From Zingiber officinale (lineage: Eukaryota > Streptophyta > Magnoliopsida > Zingiberales > Zingiberaceae): DNA of 64,000 nucleotides. Positions 36,969-47,230 of the stretch are shown here, in pieces. How positions within the stretch are numbered: the first letter of the stretch is position 1; every line of letters begins with the position of its first letter. The stretch covers positions 3,920,705 through 3,984,704 of the forward strand of contig NC_055987.1 in the NCBI RefSeq assembly GCF_018446385.1. The letters run 5' to 3'. A program made the translations under genes and the position numbers. Below the pieces are notes generated by a model. The model was not told where the DNA came from. It worked only from the letters and a program-made list of their open reading frames with translations, and searched no databases.

Positions 36969-37025
36969 AATGGTATCAGAGCCAGGATGTTTCAGAAGGA
37001 CTAATCGCCAAACGAAGCACACGAG

Positions 37026-38395
37026 ATGCCTAGACTAAGCATCTACCCACCGAAATTCGAGGAGGAGTTTACGAGCTGGAAAAAGAGAATGAAGGTATTT
37101 TTCAAAACAGATTTCAATTTACTATTAATAATGGAATTTGATTTCGAAGAACACGAGGGAAAAGAAAAGTATCAATGGACGAAAAGGAACAAGCCAACTT
37201 CGTGGCAAACGACAAAGCAGAATTTCATCTGCTGAGCATCCTACCACCACAAGAAGTCAACCAGATCGGGCTTACGAGTCCGCTAAGGAGCTCCGGGAGA
37301 AATTCTTGGAACTTCACGAAGGAACCTCGGAGGCGAAACTTGCGAGACGAGACTTACTTCATAACCAGATCAACAGCCTCCGATTAGAAGAAGATAAAAC
37401 CATAGCACATTTTCACTCGAGGATTAAGGAGCTCATCATCGGACTTTCGAATCTCGAAGAAAAGGTAAGTAATCGAGATTCACTAAGGTACGCTCTTAAT
37501 GCATTTCCTAGAAATACAAAATGGGTATCATTAGTAGATGCTTACTATATCTCTAAGGATCTAAAAACTGTTACCTTAGAATAATTATTTTCAACTTTTG
37601 AAATCCATGAAACAAGATGTGCAGATTCGAAGAAGGAGCCAAAGCGCAATATTGCCTTTAAGGCAAGGGTGGATGAACAAAATTCAGAATCTTCTCTCGA
37701 TGACAATGAAACGGTGTTGATGGTAAAACAATTTTAAAAATTATTTAAAACTAGAAAAACTAATCAAGTGTAGGGTAGAAAAAGAAGAAGGATCAGATGC
37801 TACCACTACGATGAAGAAGGGCACGCCAAAGACAACTGCCCTAAATTTAAAGACAAGGGCAAGAACAAGAAGGTCGTTCAAAAAGAAAAGTACAAGATCC
37901 TAAAGTCAACATGGGACGAAACGTCGCCCGAATCAAAAATTGAAGTTGTTGTCGAACTTGTGTTAATGGCAAGTCATCAAGACAACGAAAATGAAGCAAG
38001 CTTGTTCGAAATGAGCATCGATAAAGGGGGAGCGACATCGAAAGAAAGCAGCACTTCAAGAGGAGCTACGGATAACGAGATCGACAAGGTAAGTCAAGTA
38101 TGATATCTATCTTCCTCCTGATAAGTCATTCCAGTTTATAAAATATTTATCAAAAAATTGTTACAAACTAGAAAAAGAAAATAAAGAGTTAAAATTAATT
38201 CCAGCCAAATCTTGTCCATTAGAAGAATTTGATAAAATAAAATTGGAAAATGATAATTTGCAAAAAGAAATAAATAACTTGAAAAATCATACATGCTCAT
38301 ATAATAAAGATATTAGAAAATTTAATGGTCTAAATTGGTAACCAAATCACCACAAGGGACAAATTAGAAAATTTTCAAAGAAATATGTTCCCAAA
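37026..38395 (+). pseudogene. Sirevirus-type gag, frameshifted
   Basis: Starts MPRLSIYPPKFEEEFTSWKK; a frame change near 37200 leads to the UBN2-like block ESAKELREKFLELHEGTSEA and EEDKTIAHFHSRIKELI. Stops follow (about 37582, 37736). The zinc knuckle near 37800 reads CYHYDEEGHAKDNC, with tyrosine replacing the second cysteine, so it could not bind zinc normally. Confidence 0.8.
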
Positions 38396-38398
38396 TCA

Positions 38399-39666
38399 AT
38401 TGCCTCTTGTAGACTTAGAAATGCAAATGCACTTTGCCTTGAATCTTCCAAGAACTAGAGGAGAGTGTAGAGAAGAATAACTTACATTTGAATCTTTACA
38501 AATGCCTTTATACCTCAGATTTAGGATTCCCAATCGATTGACCTTACCTCAAATCTATTACCACATTAAATCTAAGTGTATCTAGCAGTTCAAATCTTAC
38601 AACGACTCTTTTTCCCTTTCTCTCAATTGATCACCTGATTGATATATTACGCGCTTTTGGATCAATCATCCAATCTATCTAGATCGTCTCTGTGCTCTCA
38701 CAAGGAAGCTACTGTGCTTCACAAAAAACTCCTCTTGATTGATCAGCTAATCGATTAAGAAGATCCTATTTGTCACAATTTTCTCCTCCAGATGATCAAT
38801 TGGGAACCCTTCTGTTTGCTTGTGACAATCTCCCAATCAATCACCTGATGATCGATTGAGTTCTAGCTAAATCGATTACACAATCGATTTACTGTCCCTC
38901 TTCGCAATGACACTTCCAATCGATCCATTGATTGATTGACACTTGTGCCAATCAATTACCCAATCGATTACTCTAACCATAACTCACTCAATTGAGTCTA
39001 GGGTTTCCTTACCTAACCTCCGATCAACTATGACCTATTGGGACTTCTCCACCAAGTGTCCATTCAATCCTTTGACTCACTTAAACTTTTCTCCTCGTGC
39101 CAAGTGTTCGGTCATCCATGACCCACTTAGACTTCCAAATACTAGGTGTCCAATCAATCTTTGACCCACCTGGATTTCCCAATGTCTGGTTTCATTCACC
39201 AAGACTTTTATCACATGATTTCACTTATCAGGGTTTCCTCACTACTTAGCTTCACTCATTAGGACTTTCCAATTATATGGCTTTACTCACCAGGACTTTC
39301 CAACTACCTGACTTCACTCACTAGGACATTCCTCACTGTCTGACTTCACTCACTGAGACTTTTCACACCAAGTGTCTGGTCAACATTGACTCACTTAGTT
39401 TTTCTTCTTCTGCCAACCATCTCATTGATCTTGCCCTTGCCAACGTGCGATCCTACTTGACTCACTTGGACTTTTCTTTACCTAACCTCCGATTAAGACT
39501 TTACTAGTCAAGTCAAGTATCGATCTTCCTTGACCTACTTGATCTTTCTCACATATTGTCCAACAATATATTGTCCAAACATTAAAACTCAAGCTCGACT
39601 TCACTTGAGCTTAGTCAAAGTAGTCAACCTTGATCCTGAGATGATTGCACCAACAATCTCCCAACA
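38399..39666 (-). repeat. Truncated 5' LTR of the reverse-strand element
   Basis: Diverged copy of 30311-31585. TATA box on the minus strand at about 38500-38515, ATCGAT-rich block at 38560-38960, hairpin modules at 39000-39180. It lacks the R/U5 end, which was lost at the junction with the truncated element. Confidence 0.75.
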
Positions 39667-40470
39667 GTAAAGAGTCCAATGATGTCTTTTATTGCTTATT
39701 TTAGCTACTCCAAAAGTGTCAAATATTATCAGAAGAATCAATCCAATGTAGTCTTGATATAAATTGTGAGTCTGATATGGATCATATCAAGCTCAACATA
39801 ACATCCATATGTAGGTTGAGTTCAAAAGCATAGTTTAGATAAGCAAATCAATTCAATCTAGGTCCTTAGAAATCCTACTTCCAAGCCTACCACTAGACCT
39901 AAGGAAGGAAAGTCAGCTAGCGATCCTCCTTTCCTACTCCTATTGCGATTTTAAGCTTTTCCTTTCTCGTAGGTTGAATTGAAGTGAAGTAAACTAGTGT
40001 CGATTTCCCATGTGATTCAAAAAGAGATTACAATGCCTACCCTAAATACCTTGATTCTAATTATTACCTAATTCATTTAATCGAATCAAAGAACCAAGCC
40101 TTTTAAAAATTATAAAGACAGAATGAAGACTTAATCAATTGACCACTGAGCCTTTCTTGTAGGCGACGAAGAGTAAGTTATAACTCTTCCCGTTGACCCT
40201 TCGTTTAAATAGAAAATGACTTCAATGGTCATGCTATATTATGAATGAGTCTGGATCATTTTCTATTGTAGTATAAAAATGAGTATGACTTGTGGACCTA
40301 ATATGGAACCATATTAGTTCCGCGTTGGGCTGATTATTTAAATAATATTTAACACCTTTGAAGAAACTAAAATAAGCAATGAGGGCATCGTTGGATTCCT
40401 TGGAATCCTAGAATTCAAAATCCACTGATCGACCTAGACAGGTCTGATTGGACCAATTTCAGGTTCTGTG
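39667..40470. repeat. Palindromic array, segment B
   Basis: 39667-39800 carries AGAGTCCAATGATGTC, TTATTGCTTATTTTAGC and AATATTATCAGAAGAATCAA. 40325-40470 carries the complementary AAATAATATTTAACACC, AAACTAAAATAAGCAATG and the ATCGACCTAGACAGGT block. About 500 bases between them (39800-40320) are not shared with the other segments and may be another insertion. Confidence 0.6.
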
Positions 40471-43090
40471 TGTTAGGATGTATACTAAAAGCCTACCTTT
40501 TGGTATAAACATTTATCTATAAATAAGAATCACATTGGTCAAATATCTACATTTATGATAAATGTAGTTGTTCAATTAATTTATATTGTAGATAACATGG
40601 TGTGTGGTGTCACACACAGAGGATCATATTATCAGTACCTTATAAATTATAAACAGTAGCTCACGACCAAGATGAAAAGGAATAAACCATTGGAAGGTCG
40701 TAGTGTAATCAGGTATTAGTTTATCTTAACTATATAATTACACTAATATATTTAGAGTGTATTGAGTAGGACCATTAGAGGTCGTTTCTTTTATACTGAC
40801 TTTATAAAGGAACAAAGACCTCAGTTATTATGGAAGTGTGTGCTCTTAATCCTAATATAATAACAAGCACATATATTTGATATTTATTTCTTTAATTTAT
40901 CAATGGGTGAGATTTAGTTCGATAAATCAATAAGCCCGATAAGTTGGGAAATGATATCACTTATAGTGTGTGTTGTTGATTATAGAAGGAAACTGTGTCC
41001 TAGTAATCTAGGTTGAGAATGTCCCCAAGAGGAGCTCATAAGGATTGTCATGTTAAACCCTGCAGGTGGACTTAGTCCGACATGACGATAAGGTTGAGTG
41101 GTACTACTCTTGGACTAAGATATTAATTAAATGAGTTGTCAGTAACTCACTTAATTAGTGGACATTCGACATCTTAAACACAGGGAGACTAACACACTCA
41201 TAATAAGAAGGAGCCCAAAATGTAATTTGGGATTGGTGCGGTAGTTCAATAATAGTTCTCTAGTGGAATGAATTATTATTGATAAAATTAAGTTGTGTGT
41301 TCGGGGCGAACACGGGATGCTTAATTTTATCGGGAGACCAAAACCAATTCCTCCTCTCGGTCCCTATCGTAGCCTCTTAATTATAGAGTACTATACCCAC
41401 CTATACCCACCTTCTTACCCATCCTATAAGGGCCGGCCAAGCTAGCTTGGAGACCAAGCTAGGGCTGGCCATGGCTTGGTTCATGGGTGAATTCATGTGG
41501 TCGGCCCTAGCTTGAACTCAAGCTTAGGTGGCCGACCCTATTAAAATAAAAAGGAATTTTAATTTTAAAATTTTTCTTATGTGGATAACATGATTTAAAA
41601 GAGAGTTTAAAATTTAAATCTTTCCTTTTATAAGATTCTACAAAAGATTAAGAGAAGAGCTAAATCTCTTTCCTTATTTGTAGATTAAAAGGTTGATTTT
41701 AATTTTGGTAAAAACTTTCCTTTTAATCATGTTCATGATTTAAAAGAAAGTTTAAAAAAATTAAAAATTCTCTTTTATTAGTTTCTACAAAAGATTAAGA
41801 AAAGATTTAATATCTTTCCTTATTTGTAGATTGAAAGGAGACTTTAATTTTTAGAGATAACTTTCCTTTTTGAAAATTATTCACATATTTAAAAGAAAGA
41901 TTTTAATTTATAAAATTTTCTTTTTATTAACCAATCATAAAGAGATTAAAATTATTGAAGAAATTTTTATAAATTTATGAAAACAAATTAGGAAGTTTTA
42001 ATTTTTATTTTAATTAAAACTCTCCTTATTTTGAGGAAAGAGGTGGCCGACCATTGCAATTGAAAAAGAAAATTATTTTAATTAAAATAATTTTTCTTTT
42101 TCATGGCAAAGGAATTAAGGAAATTTTTATTTAAATTTCCTTATTTGCCAAGACCAAGGATTATAAAAGAGGGGGTAGAGGTGTCTTCATGGTGAACGAC
42201 TATATTCTTTTTCTTCCTCTCTTTTCTTCCTAGGTGTGGCCGGCCCCTAGAGGTTTCCCTTCCCCTTCTCTCTTCTCCTTCTTGCGGTCGAGACTTCATC
42301 ACCTCTTGGAGACATAGAAGTGGTCGGATCTAGCTTGGAGAAAAGGAGAGAAAGGAGGCTTGTTTCTTGCATCCCTTGGAGCTTGGTTGGTGGAAAAAGT
42401 TCTTCATCCTTTGGAAGTTTTTGCTTGGCCGAAACTTGAAGGAAGGAAGAAGAAGGTACTTTGGTGGTTCTCATCTCGAAAGATCATTGTCCACACAATG
42501 TCCGAGGTTAGAAGAGGAATACGGTAGAAGATCAAGAGGTCATTGAAAGTTCACAAAGAAAGGTATAACTAGTAATTATTTTCCGCATCATACTAGTTTT
42601 ATTTCTTTGTAAAAAACCAAATACAAGAGGCATGCGATTCTAGTTTTTTGAATTAGTTTTCGAAGTTGTGTTCTTTTATTTTTTTTTTCTTTTCCTTGTG
42701 ATTTGATTGTTCTTAGAGGTTAACCTAGGGTTACTATGGGAAGGTTAAATATTTAATTTCCTTAAAAGGCTTTGTCTAGTCGGTGGTGGTTGCTCCCATA
42801 TCCAAGAAGGTCATGTGCCTCGCTATGCAGTACTGGAAGCCGATTTTGGAAATAGATATTTAATTATCTTTGTGACCAAGGTGATTTGGATCGAACGTGT
42901 TAAGTTCCGCAGGAGATCCAAGTCTAAACCTAAAATAACAAATAAATTAAACTTAGGATCAAACGTGTTAAGTTCCGCAGGCGATCCAAGTTTAATTTAA
43001 AAGAACACATGGTAGCTAGGAAAAGGTTCAGACCTTTGTACAAAATTTTTGTACAGTGTAACCGATAGGTTTTCCGAGTAGCAACCAACA
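40471..43090 (+). mobile_element. Solo LTR, 2620 bp, copia-type
   Basis: Starts TGTTAGGATGTATACTAAAAG and ends GCAACCAACA; flanked by CTGTG (40466-40470 and 43091-43095). The palindromic array resumes on the far side. No primer site, ORF of note or second LTR, so this is a solo LTR or an unusually long LTR relic. It contains palindromes GGCCGGCC and CCAAGCTAGCTTGG (41431-41450), and TATA-like sequences at about 41424 and 42161. Three diverged repeats of an AAAGATTAAGA..CTTTCCTTATTTGTAGATT unit lie in 41600-41860. Confidence 0.85.
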
Positions 43091-43727
43091 CTGTGAATTT
43101 CTAAGGTTGTAAGGAGTCTAACGGTGCTCTCCATTTCTTATTTTAGTTTCTCTATAGGTGTTAAAATATTATTGGAAGAATTAATCCAATGTGTGTTTGA
43201 TATAAACTGTGGGCCTAATATGAACATACAATGGATTGATTCTTCGAATAATATTTCAACACCTCTAGAGAAGTTGAAATAAGCAATGGGGGAAATCATT
43301 GGACTCCTTGTAAACTAAGAATTCCACAAGACCTGAAATGGGTCTAATCAGACCTATCTAGGTTCGTTAGTAGGTTTCGGTTAAAACCCATTGATCGACC
43401 TAGACAGGTTCGATTGGATCCATTTAAGGTCTTGTAAATTTTTGAGGTAGCAAGAAGTCCAATGGTGCCCTCTATTGCTTATTTCAGCTTCTTTAGAGAT
43501 GTTAAAATATTATCGGAAGAATCAACCCAATGTAGACCTGGTATGATTCCATATCAGGCCTACGGTTCATATCAGACCTATGTTGGAATGATTCTTCTGA
43601 TAATATTTTAACACCTCTAGAAAAGTTGAAATAAAGCAATGGAGGACACCGTTAGACTCCTTGCAGCATCAGAAATCCACAGGAGCTAAAATGTATCTAA
43701 TTGGACTTGTTTAGGTTCATCACTAGA
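43091..43727. repeat. Palindromic array, segment C
   Basis: Alternates two foldbacks. One has arms CTCTAGAGGTGTTAAAATAT... / ...ATATTTTAACACCTCTAGAG, joined by GAAGAATCAACCCAATG and its complement. The other has arms ACCTGAAATGGGTC / GGATCCATTTAAGGT. It also holds GAGCTAAAATGTATCTAATTGG, the unoccupied version of the site hit by the gag-only element at 45554. Confidence 0.85.
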
Positions 43728-44846
43728 TCGATCTAGTCTTTTTTGATAAAATGCCCACTTCTAACAAATATTGGAAGGAGTACTTCTTCTTTCTGAGGCT
43801 CCCCAAGCGACCAAGCTTCCGGACCAAATGGCAGGTCGGACTTTCCCCTCAGCCAGATTTGAAGAAGTACAAGACCCGATCGGACTACCTCCATGCTGCT
43901 ACCACGCTGGCCGGCCTGAAGTTCGACATCCATAACCCGCTGCCAGAAGGTGTGATGTACATGTTCGGGCTGAATCCGACCCGAACAAAGCTCCTGAGCA
44001 TCTATTCTCTTTTCTTCAGATTGAGATTGAAATGCTTGTAATCTTCTTATCTTCGGATCTTTACCTTTTTGCTATGGAGTAAATCCATTGTTGTAGGACT
44101 AAAGGAGTATTTGTGGTGTGATTTGATGTAAGATCTCATGGATATGTCAATTTCCTATCTAGGTTATGTTAGCATGTTTTGTATCTATTTGATCTTGTAT
44201 GGATTCATATGTTTGGACCTAATTACCATGTTTGATTGAATGCTTGTGATGCTTGTGGATCTCATAAAGGGATGCCCTAGATCGTATGACCAAGGGGTGT
44301 TAGTGACAGGTAGTCCCACTAATGGATGTCTAGGGTGTCTTTTTGAAAGGTGAAGCAAGTCTCTACAAAGAGGTGAGATGGTTGAATGTACATAATACCT
44401 ACATCATTACGTGGATTGAGTAGAAATGTGTTTCTGTGTCGTATGACCGAGGGACGCTAATGATAAGTAGTCCCGCTAACGAACTTCATAGGGATCATAT
44501 ATATTTGTTCGGTTGTGGTGTAGATCAAGGTCCCTTTCCGGTTGTCTTCTGCAGGAGAAAATCGGTAACTTCCTACAAATGCATGTTAATTGAGGATATG
44601 AATTGGTGAACCATATGACATCGATAAATATCATAATAAAACCGAACTCCTAGAACACTCATAAAAATCAAGTTCTTTCATTTACTTTTCTATTTCTATT
44701 TCTAGTTGCTTTACTAGTACATTCACTACCTTTGTCAATTGTTTAGCTAATTCGTTATGAGATATCTCTAGTGCTTATAACTAGTCCTTGTGGGATCGAT
44801 AATCTTTTATTACTGACGATGAAACTGTGCACTTGCAGTTGTGTAA
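43728..44846 (+). mobile_element. Gypsy-like retrotransposon fragment
   Basis: Unique insert between array segments C and D. It starts with a gag-like ORF (43751) and continues with sequence carrying a duplicated motif, TCGTATGACC...AGTCCC.CTAA.G (about 44286 and 44444), and CTTGTGGGATCGATAATC, GAAACTGTGCACTTGCAG near its end, words common near gypsy LTR ends. No RT or integrase. Confidence 0.5.
43751..44041 (+). pseudogene. Gypsy gag-like N-terminal fragment
   Basis: The 96-residue ORF starts MPTSNKYWKEYFFFLRLPKR and contains RTKWQVG and LPEGVMYMFGLNPTRTKL. The W.FFF...P..W pattern resembles N-terminal domains of plant gypsy gag proteins. GC content is higher than its surroundings. Identification is tentative. 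Confidence 0.4.
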
Positions 44847-45553
44847 CACCATATCAGTCCCGCGTTGGGCTTATTATTTCAATAATATTAATACCTTTGG
44901 AGAAACTAAAATAAGCAATGGAGAGCATCGTTGGACTCCTTGGAACCTTAGAGATTTTAAATTCTAAGGTTGTAAGGAGGCCAACTGTGCTTTCCATTTC
45001 TTATTTGATTTCTCTAGAGATGTTAAAATATTATTGGAAGAATTAATCCAATGTGTGTCTGATATAAACTGTGGGCCTAATATGTGGCTACATTGGGTTG
45101 ATTCTTCAAATAATATTTCAACACCTCTAGAGAAGCTGAAATAAGCAATGGGGGAAATCGTTAAACTCCCTGCAACCTAAGAATTCCACAAGACCTGAAA
45201 TGGGTCCAATCGACCTATCTAGGTCCGTTAGTAGGTTTCGGTCAAAACCCATTGATCAACCTAGACAGGATCGATTGGATCCATTTCAGATCCTGTAGAT
45301 TTCTGAGGTAGCAAGGAGTCCAATGGTGCCCTCTATTGCTTATTTCGGCTTCTCTAGAGGTGTTAAAATATTATCGGAGGAATCAACCCAATGTAGACCT
45401 GATATGATTCCATATCAGGCTCATGGTTCATATAGACCTATGTTGGAATGATTCTTCTGATAATATTTTAACATCCCTACAAAAGTTGAAATAAAGAAAT
45501 GGAGGACACCGTTAGACTCCTTGCAGCCTCAAAACTCCACAAGAGCTAAAATG
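44847..45553. repeat. Palindromic array, segment D (near-duplicate of C)
   Basis: Nearly collinear with segment C at an offset of about 1861 bases (TTAAAATATTATTGGAAGAA at 43161 and 45022). Ends at AAATG, the target site of the gag-only element. Confidence 0.85.
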
Positions 45554-45721
45554 TGTTGGTGCAATATCCCTCAGGTCAAGGTTGACCTGGGTAACCAAGC
45601 TGAGTCTTGGTTTGGGTTTAAATGTTTGACAATAAGATATTGATTGAAGAAGAGTCAAGTAGGTCAAGATTGACTGGATACTTGACTGGGAAGTCCTAAC
45701 TGGGATGTTAGGCAAAATGAA

Positions 45722-46040
45722 AGTCCTGGTGAGTGAAGCCAGGCAGAAGAAAAGTCCTGGTGAGTGAAGCCAGGCAGAAGGAAGTCCTGGTGAGTGAAGC
45801 CAGGCAGAAGGAAGTCCCGGTGAGTGAAGCCAGGCAGAAGAAAAGTCCTGGTGAGTGAAGCCAGGCAGAAGAAAGTCCTGGTGAGTGAAGCCAGACAGAA
45901 GGAAGTCCTAGTGAGTGAAGCTAGGCAGATGAAAATCCTGGTGAGTGAAGCCAGGTGAAAGTCCTAGTGAGTGAAGCTAGGCAGATGAAAACCCTAGTGA
46001 GTGAAGCTAGGTGAAAGTCCTGGTGAGTGAAGCCAGGCAA
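45722..46040 (+). repeat. Tandem mini-hairpin units, 11 copies
   Basis: Unit about 29 bp: AAGTCCTGGTGAGTGAAGCCAGGCAGA type. Within units CCTGG pairs with CCAGG, and where the left arm is CCTAG the right arm is CTAGG. The 3' LTR has 10 units (about 51529-51812). Confidence 0.9.
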
Positions 46041-46048
46041 GGGAAAAT

Positions 46049-46297
46049 CCAGATGGATCAAGGATGATCGGACATCTGGTGCTGAGAAGTCCAAGTAGGT
46101 CAAAGGATTGACTGGATACTTGGCATGAAAGAAAAGTCCAAGTAGGTCAAAGGGATTGACCGGATACTTGGCACAGAGAAAAGTCCAAGTGGGTCAAAGG
46201 GATTGACCGGACACTTGGTAAGGGAGTCCTAGCAGGTCAAGGGAGTGACTAGATGCTAGGCATGACATACCAACAGTCAAGGTTGACCGGATGTTGG
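46049..46297 (+). repeat. Two-tier hairpin modules
   Basis: Six consecutive modules with a variable outer stem and a GGTCAA..TTGAC inner stem. Examples: CCAGATG/CATCTGG (46049-46079), CCAAGT/ACTTGG (46091-46123), CCTAGCA/TGCTAGG (46228-46260), CCAACA/TGTTGG (46270-46297). Confidence 0.9.
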
Positions 46298-46334
46298 TTT
46301 GGAGGTTTAGGACTTGGTTTTGGACAAAACCGCG

Positions 46335-46580
46335 TCGGATCGATCGATGGATCGATCCAGCTCGATCGATCGGTGGATCGATCCGACTGCTCCAAGATCG
46401 ATCCCGGATCGATCCGTGGATCGATCGAAGTCCCAATCGATCGCTGGATCGATTGGGGGTTCCCGCGATAAGCGTTGGATCGATCCGTGGATCGATCCGT
46501 GGTTCGAGATCAGACGCTCGGATCGATCCGTGGATCGATCCAAAGCCTCCCGATCGATTGAGAACATTCGAATCGATCGG
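46335..46580 (+). repeat. ATCGAT palindrome cluster in U3 of the 5' LTR
   Basis: About 17 GATCGATC/ATCGAT words, often paired as GGATCGATCCGTGGATCGAT. The corresponding block in the 3' LTR is 52113-52345, with different spacing. ORFs here (RSIDGSIDPW-like peptides) are artefacts of the repeat. Confidence 0.9.
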
Positions 46581-47099
46581 ATCCGACCGTTAGCGTCGTT
46601 AAAGGCTGCAGCGTTCGATGGCTGCGCAAGAACTTCACCGATTCACTCCAGAGCTCTCGCCTACTCCTCCACAGCGCTCTCAAAGATCAGGTCGCCAGTT
46701 CTTGAAGGATCTTGGAAGCTTTCCAAGTCAAGAGGCGGATCAAAGGCAAGAAGAGAAGCTAGGGTTAGGGTTTTCTGTACTCATTGTAAGCTTTGCGCTT
46801 GTATTTTGTTTCCCTTTCCTTTCTTCTTGTACTGAGAGTCTTGTAGGGCTTCTCCGCCCTCGGTAGTTACCGAAAAGGAGTGTTTTCATAGTGGAGGGTG
46901 CGTGCGTGGTGTGGATCCTTGGACTAGTCACCTCTTGTGAGGTGGATACCAAGTAAACCAACCGTGTTAGCGTTGTTGCATTTGTTTCTGTATTTTCCGC
47001 TGCGCATTCTTGAAGAAACAAGCAACAACAAGCAACACCGAGCAACGAGCACGCGACGAGCTATTCACCCCCCCTCTAGCTACTTTTGGTCCTAACAAG

Positions 47100-47111
47100 T
47101 GGTATCAGAGC
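47100..47111 (+). other. Primer-binding site (tRNA-iMet)
   Basis: TGGTATCAGAGC two bases after the 5' LTR. Confidence 0.95.
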
Positions 47112-47230
47112 AAGGCCGCTCTTCACCGGAATCATCGCCGGAAGGGTCAAGCATAACAACAAAAGCTAGAGGGTGAAGAAGTTGGAGCAAATTCATCAAA
47201 GTCAAAGAATTCAAGAAGCTCAACTTCAAG

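Larger units (their letters stand above)
35918..38398 (+). mobile_element. Truncated Sirevirus-like element (5' LTR plus gag)
   Basis: Begins with a 1051-bp LTR (TGTTGGTACCCC...GGTCCTAACA) and an iMet primer site TGGTATCAGAGC at 36971-36982, followed by a decayed gag. It stops at 38398, where sequence switches to the truncated 5' LTR of the reverse-strand element. The last readable gag residues are of the KYVPKS type found just before pol in Sireviruses. No 3' LTR, so target duplication cannot be tested. Confidence 0.8.
29980..39666 (-). mobile_element. Sirevirus-like gag-only LTR element, reverse strand, with nested insertions
   Basis: The 3' LTR is at about 29980-31585, and a truncated 5' LTR at 38399-39666 begins on the minus strand TGTTGGGAGATTGTTGGTGC. 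The interior (31586-33879 and 35469-35917) is diverged but collinear with 48590-51360 of the plus-strand gag-only element: the gag C-terminus is followed directly by the long 3' non-coding region, with no pol. The interior length without insertions (about 2.75 kb) matches that copy. Later insertions: a solo LTR (33880-35463) and a truncated element (35918-38398). Exact left edge uncertain because of divergence. Confidence 0.75.
45554..47097 (+). repeat. 5' LTR of the gag-only element (1544 bp)
   Basis: From TGTTGGTGCAATATCCC to GGTCCTAACA. Order: hairpin modules (45572-45712), 11 mini-hairpin units (45722-46040), further hairpin modules (46049-46297), ATCGAT block (46335-46580), R/U5 with CCCTCGGTAGTTACCG. 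Confidence 0.95.

Noticed and set aside
45718-46045. CRISPR-like array of ~29-bp repeats
   Set aside because: Repeats abut with no unique spacers, lie inside both LTRs of a retrotransposon, and the genome is eukaryotic.
46253-46835. Long ORFs on both strands with RSIDGSIDPW-like repeats, also at 52027-52614 and 50231-50507
   Set aside because: They are translations of the ATCGAT palindrome cluster, open on both strands because the repeat has no stop; no codon signature.
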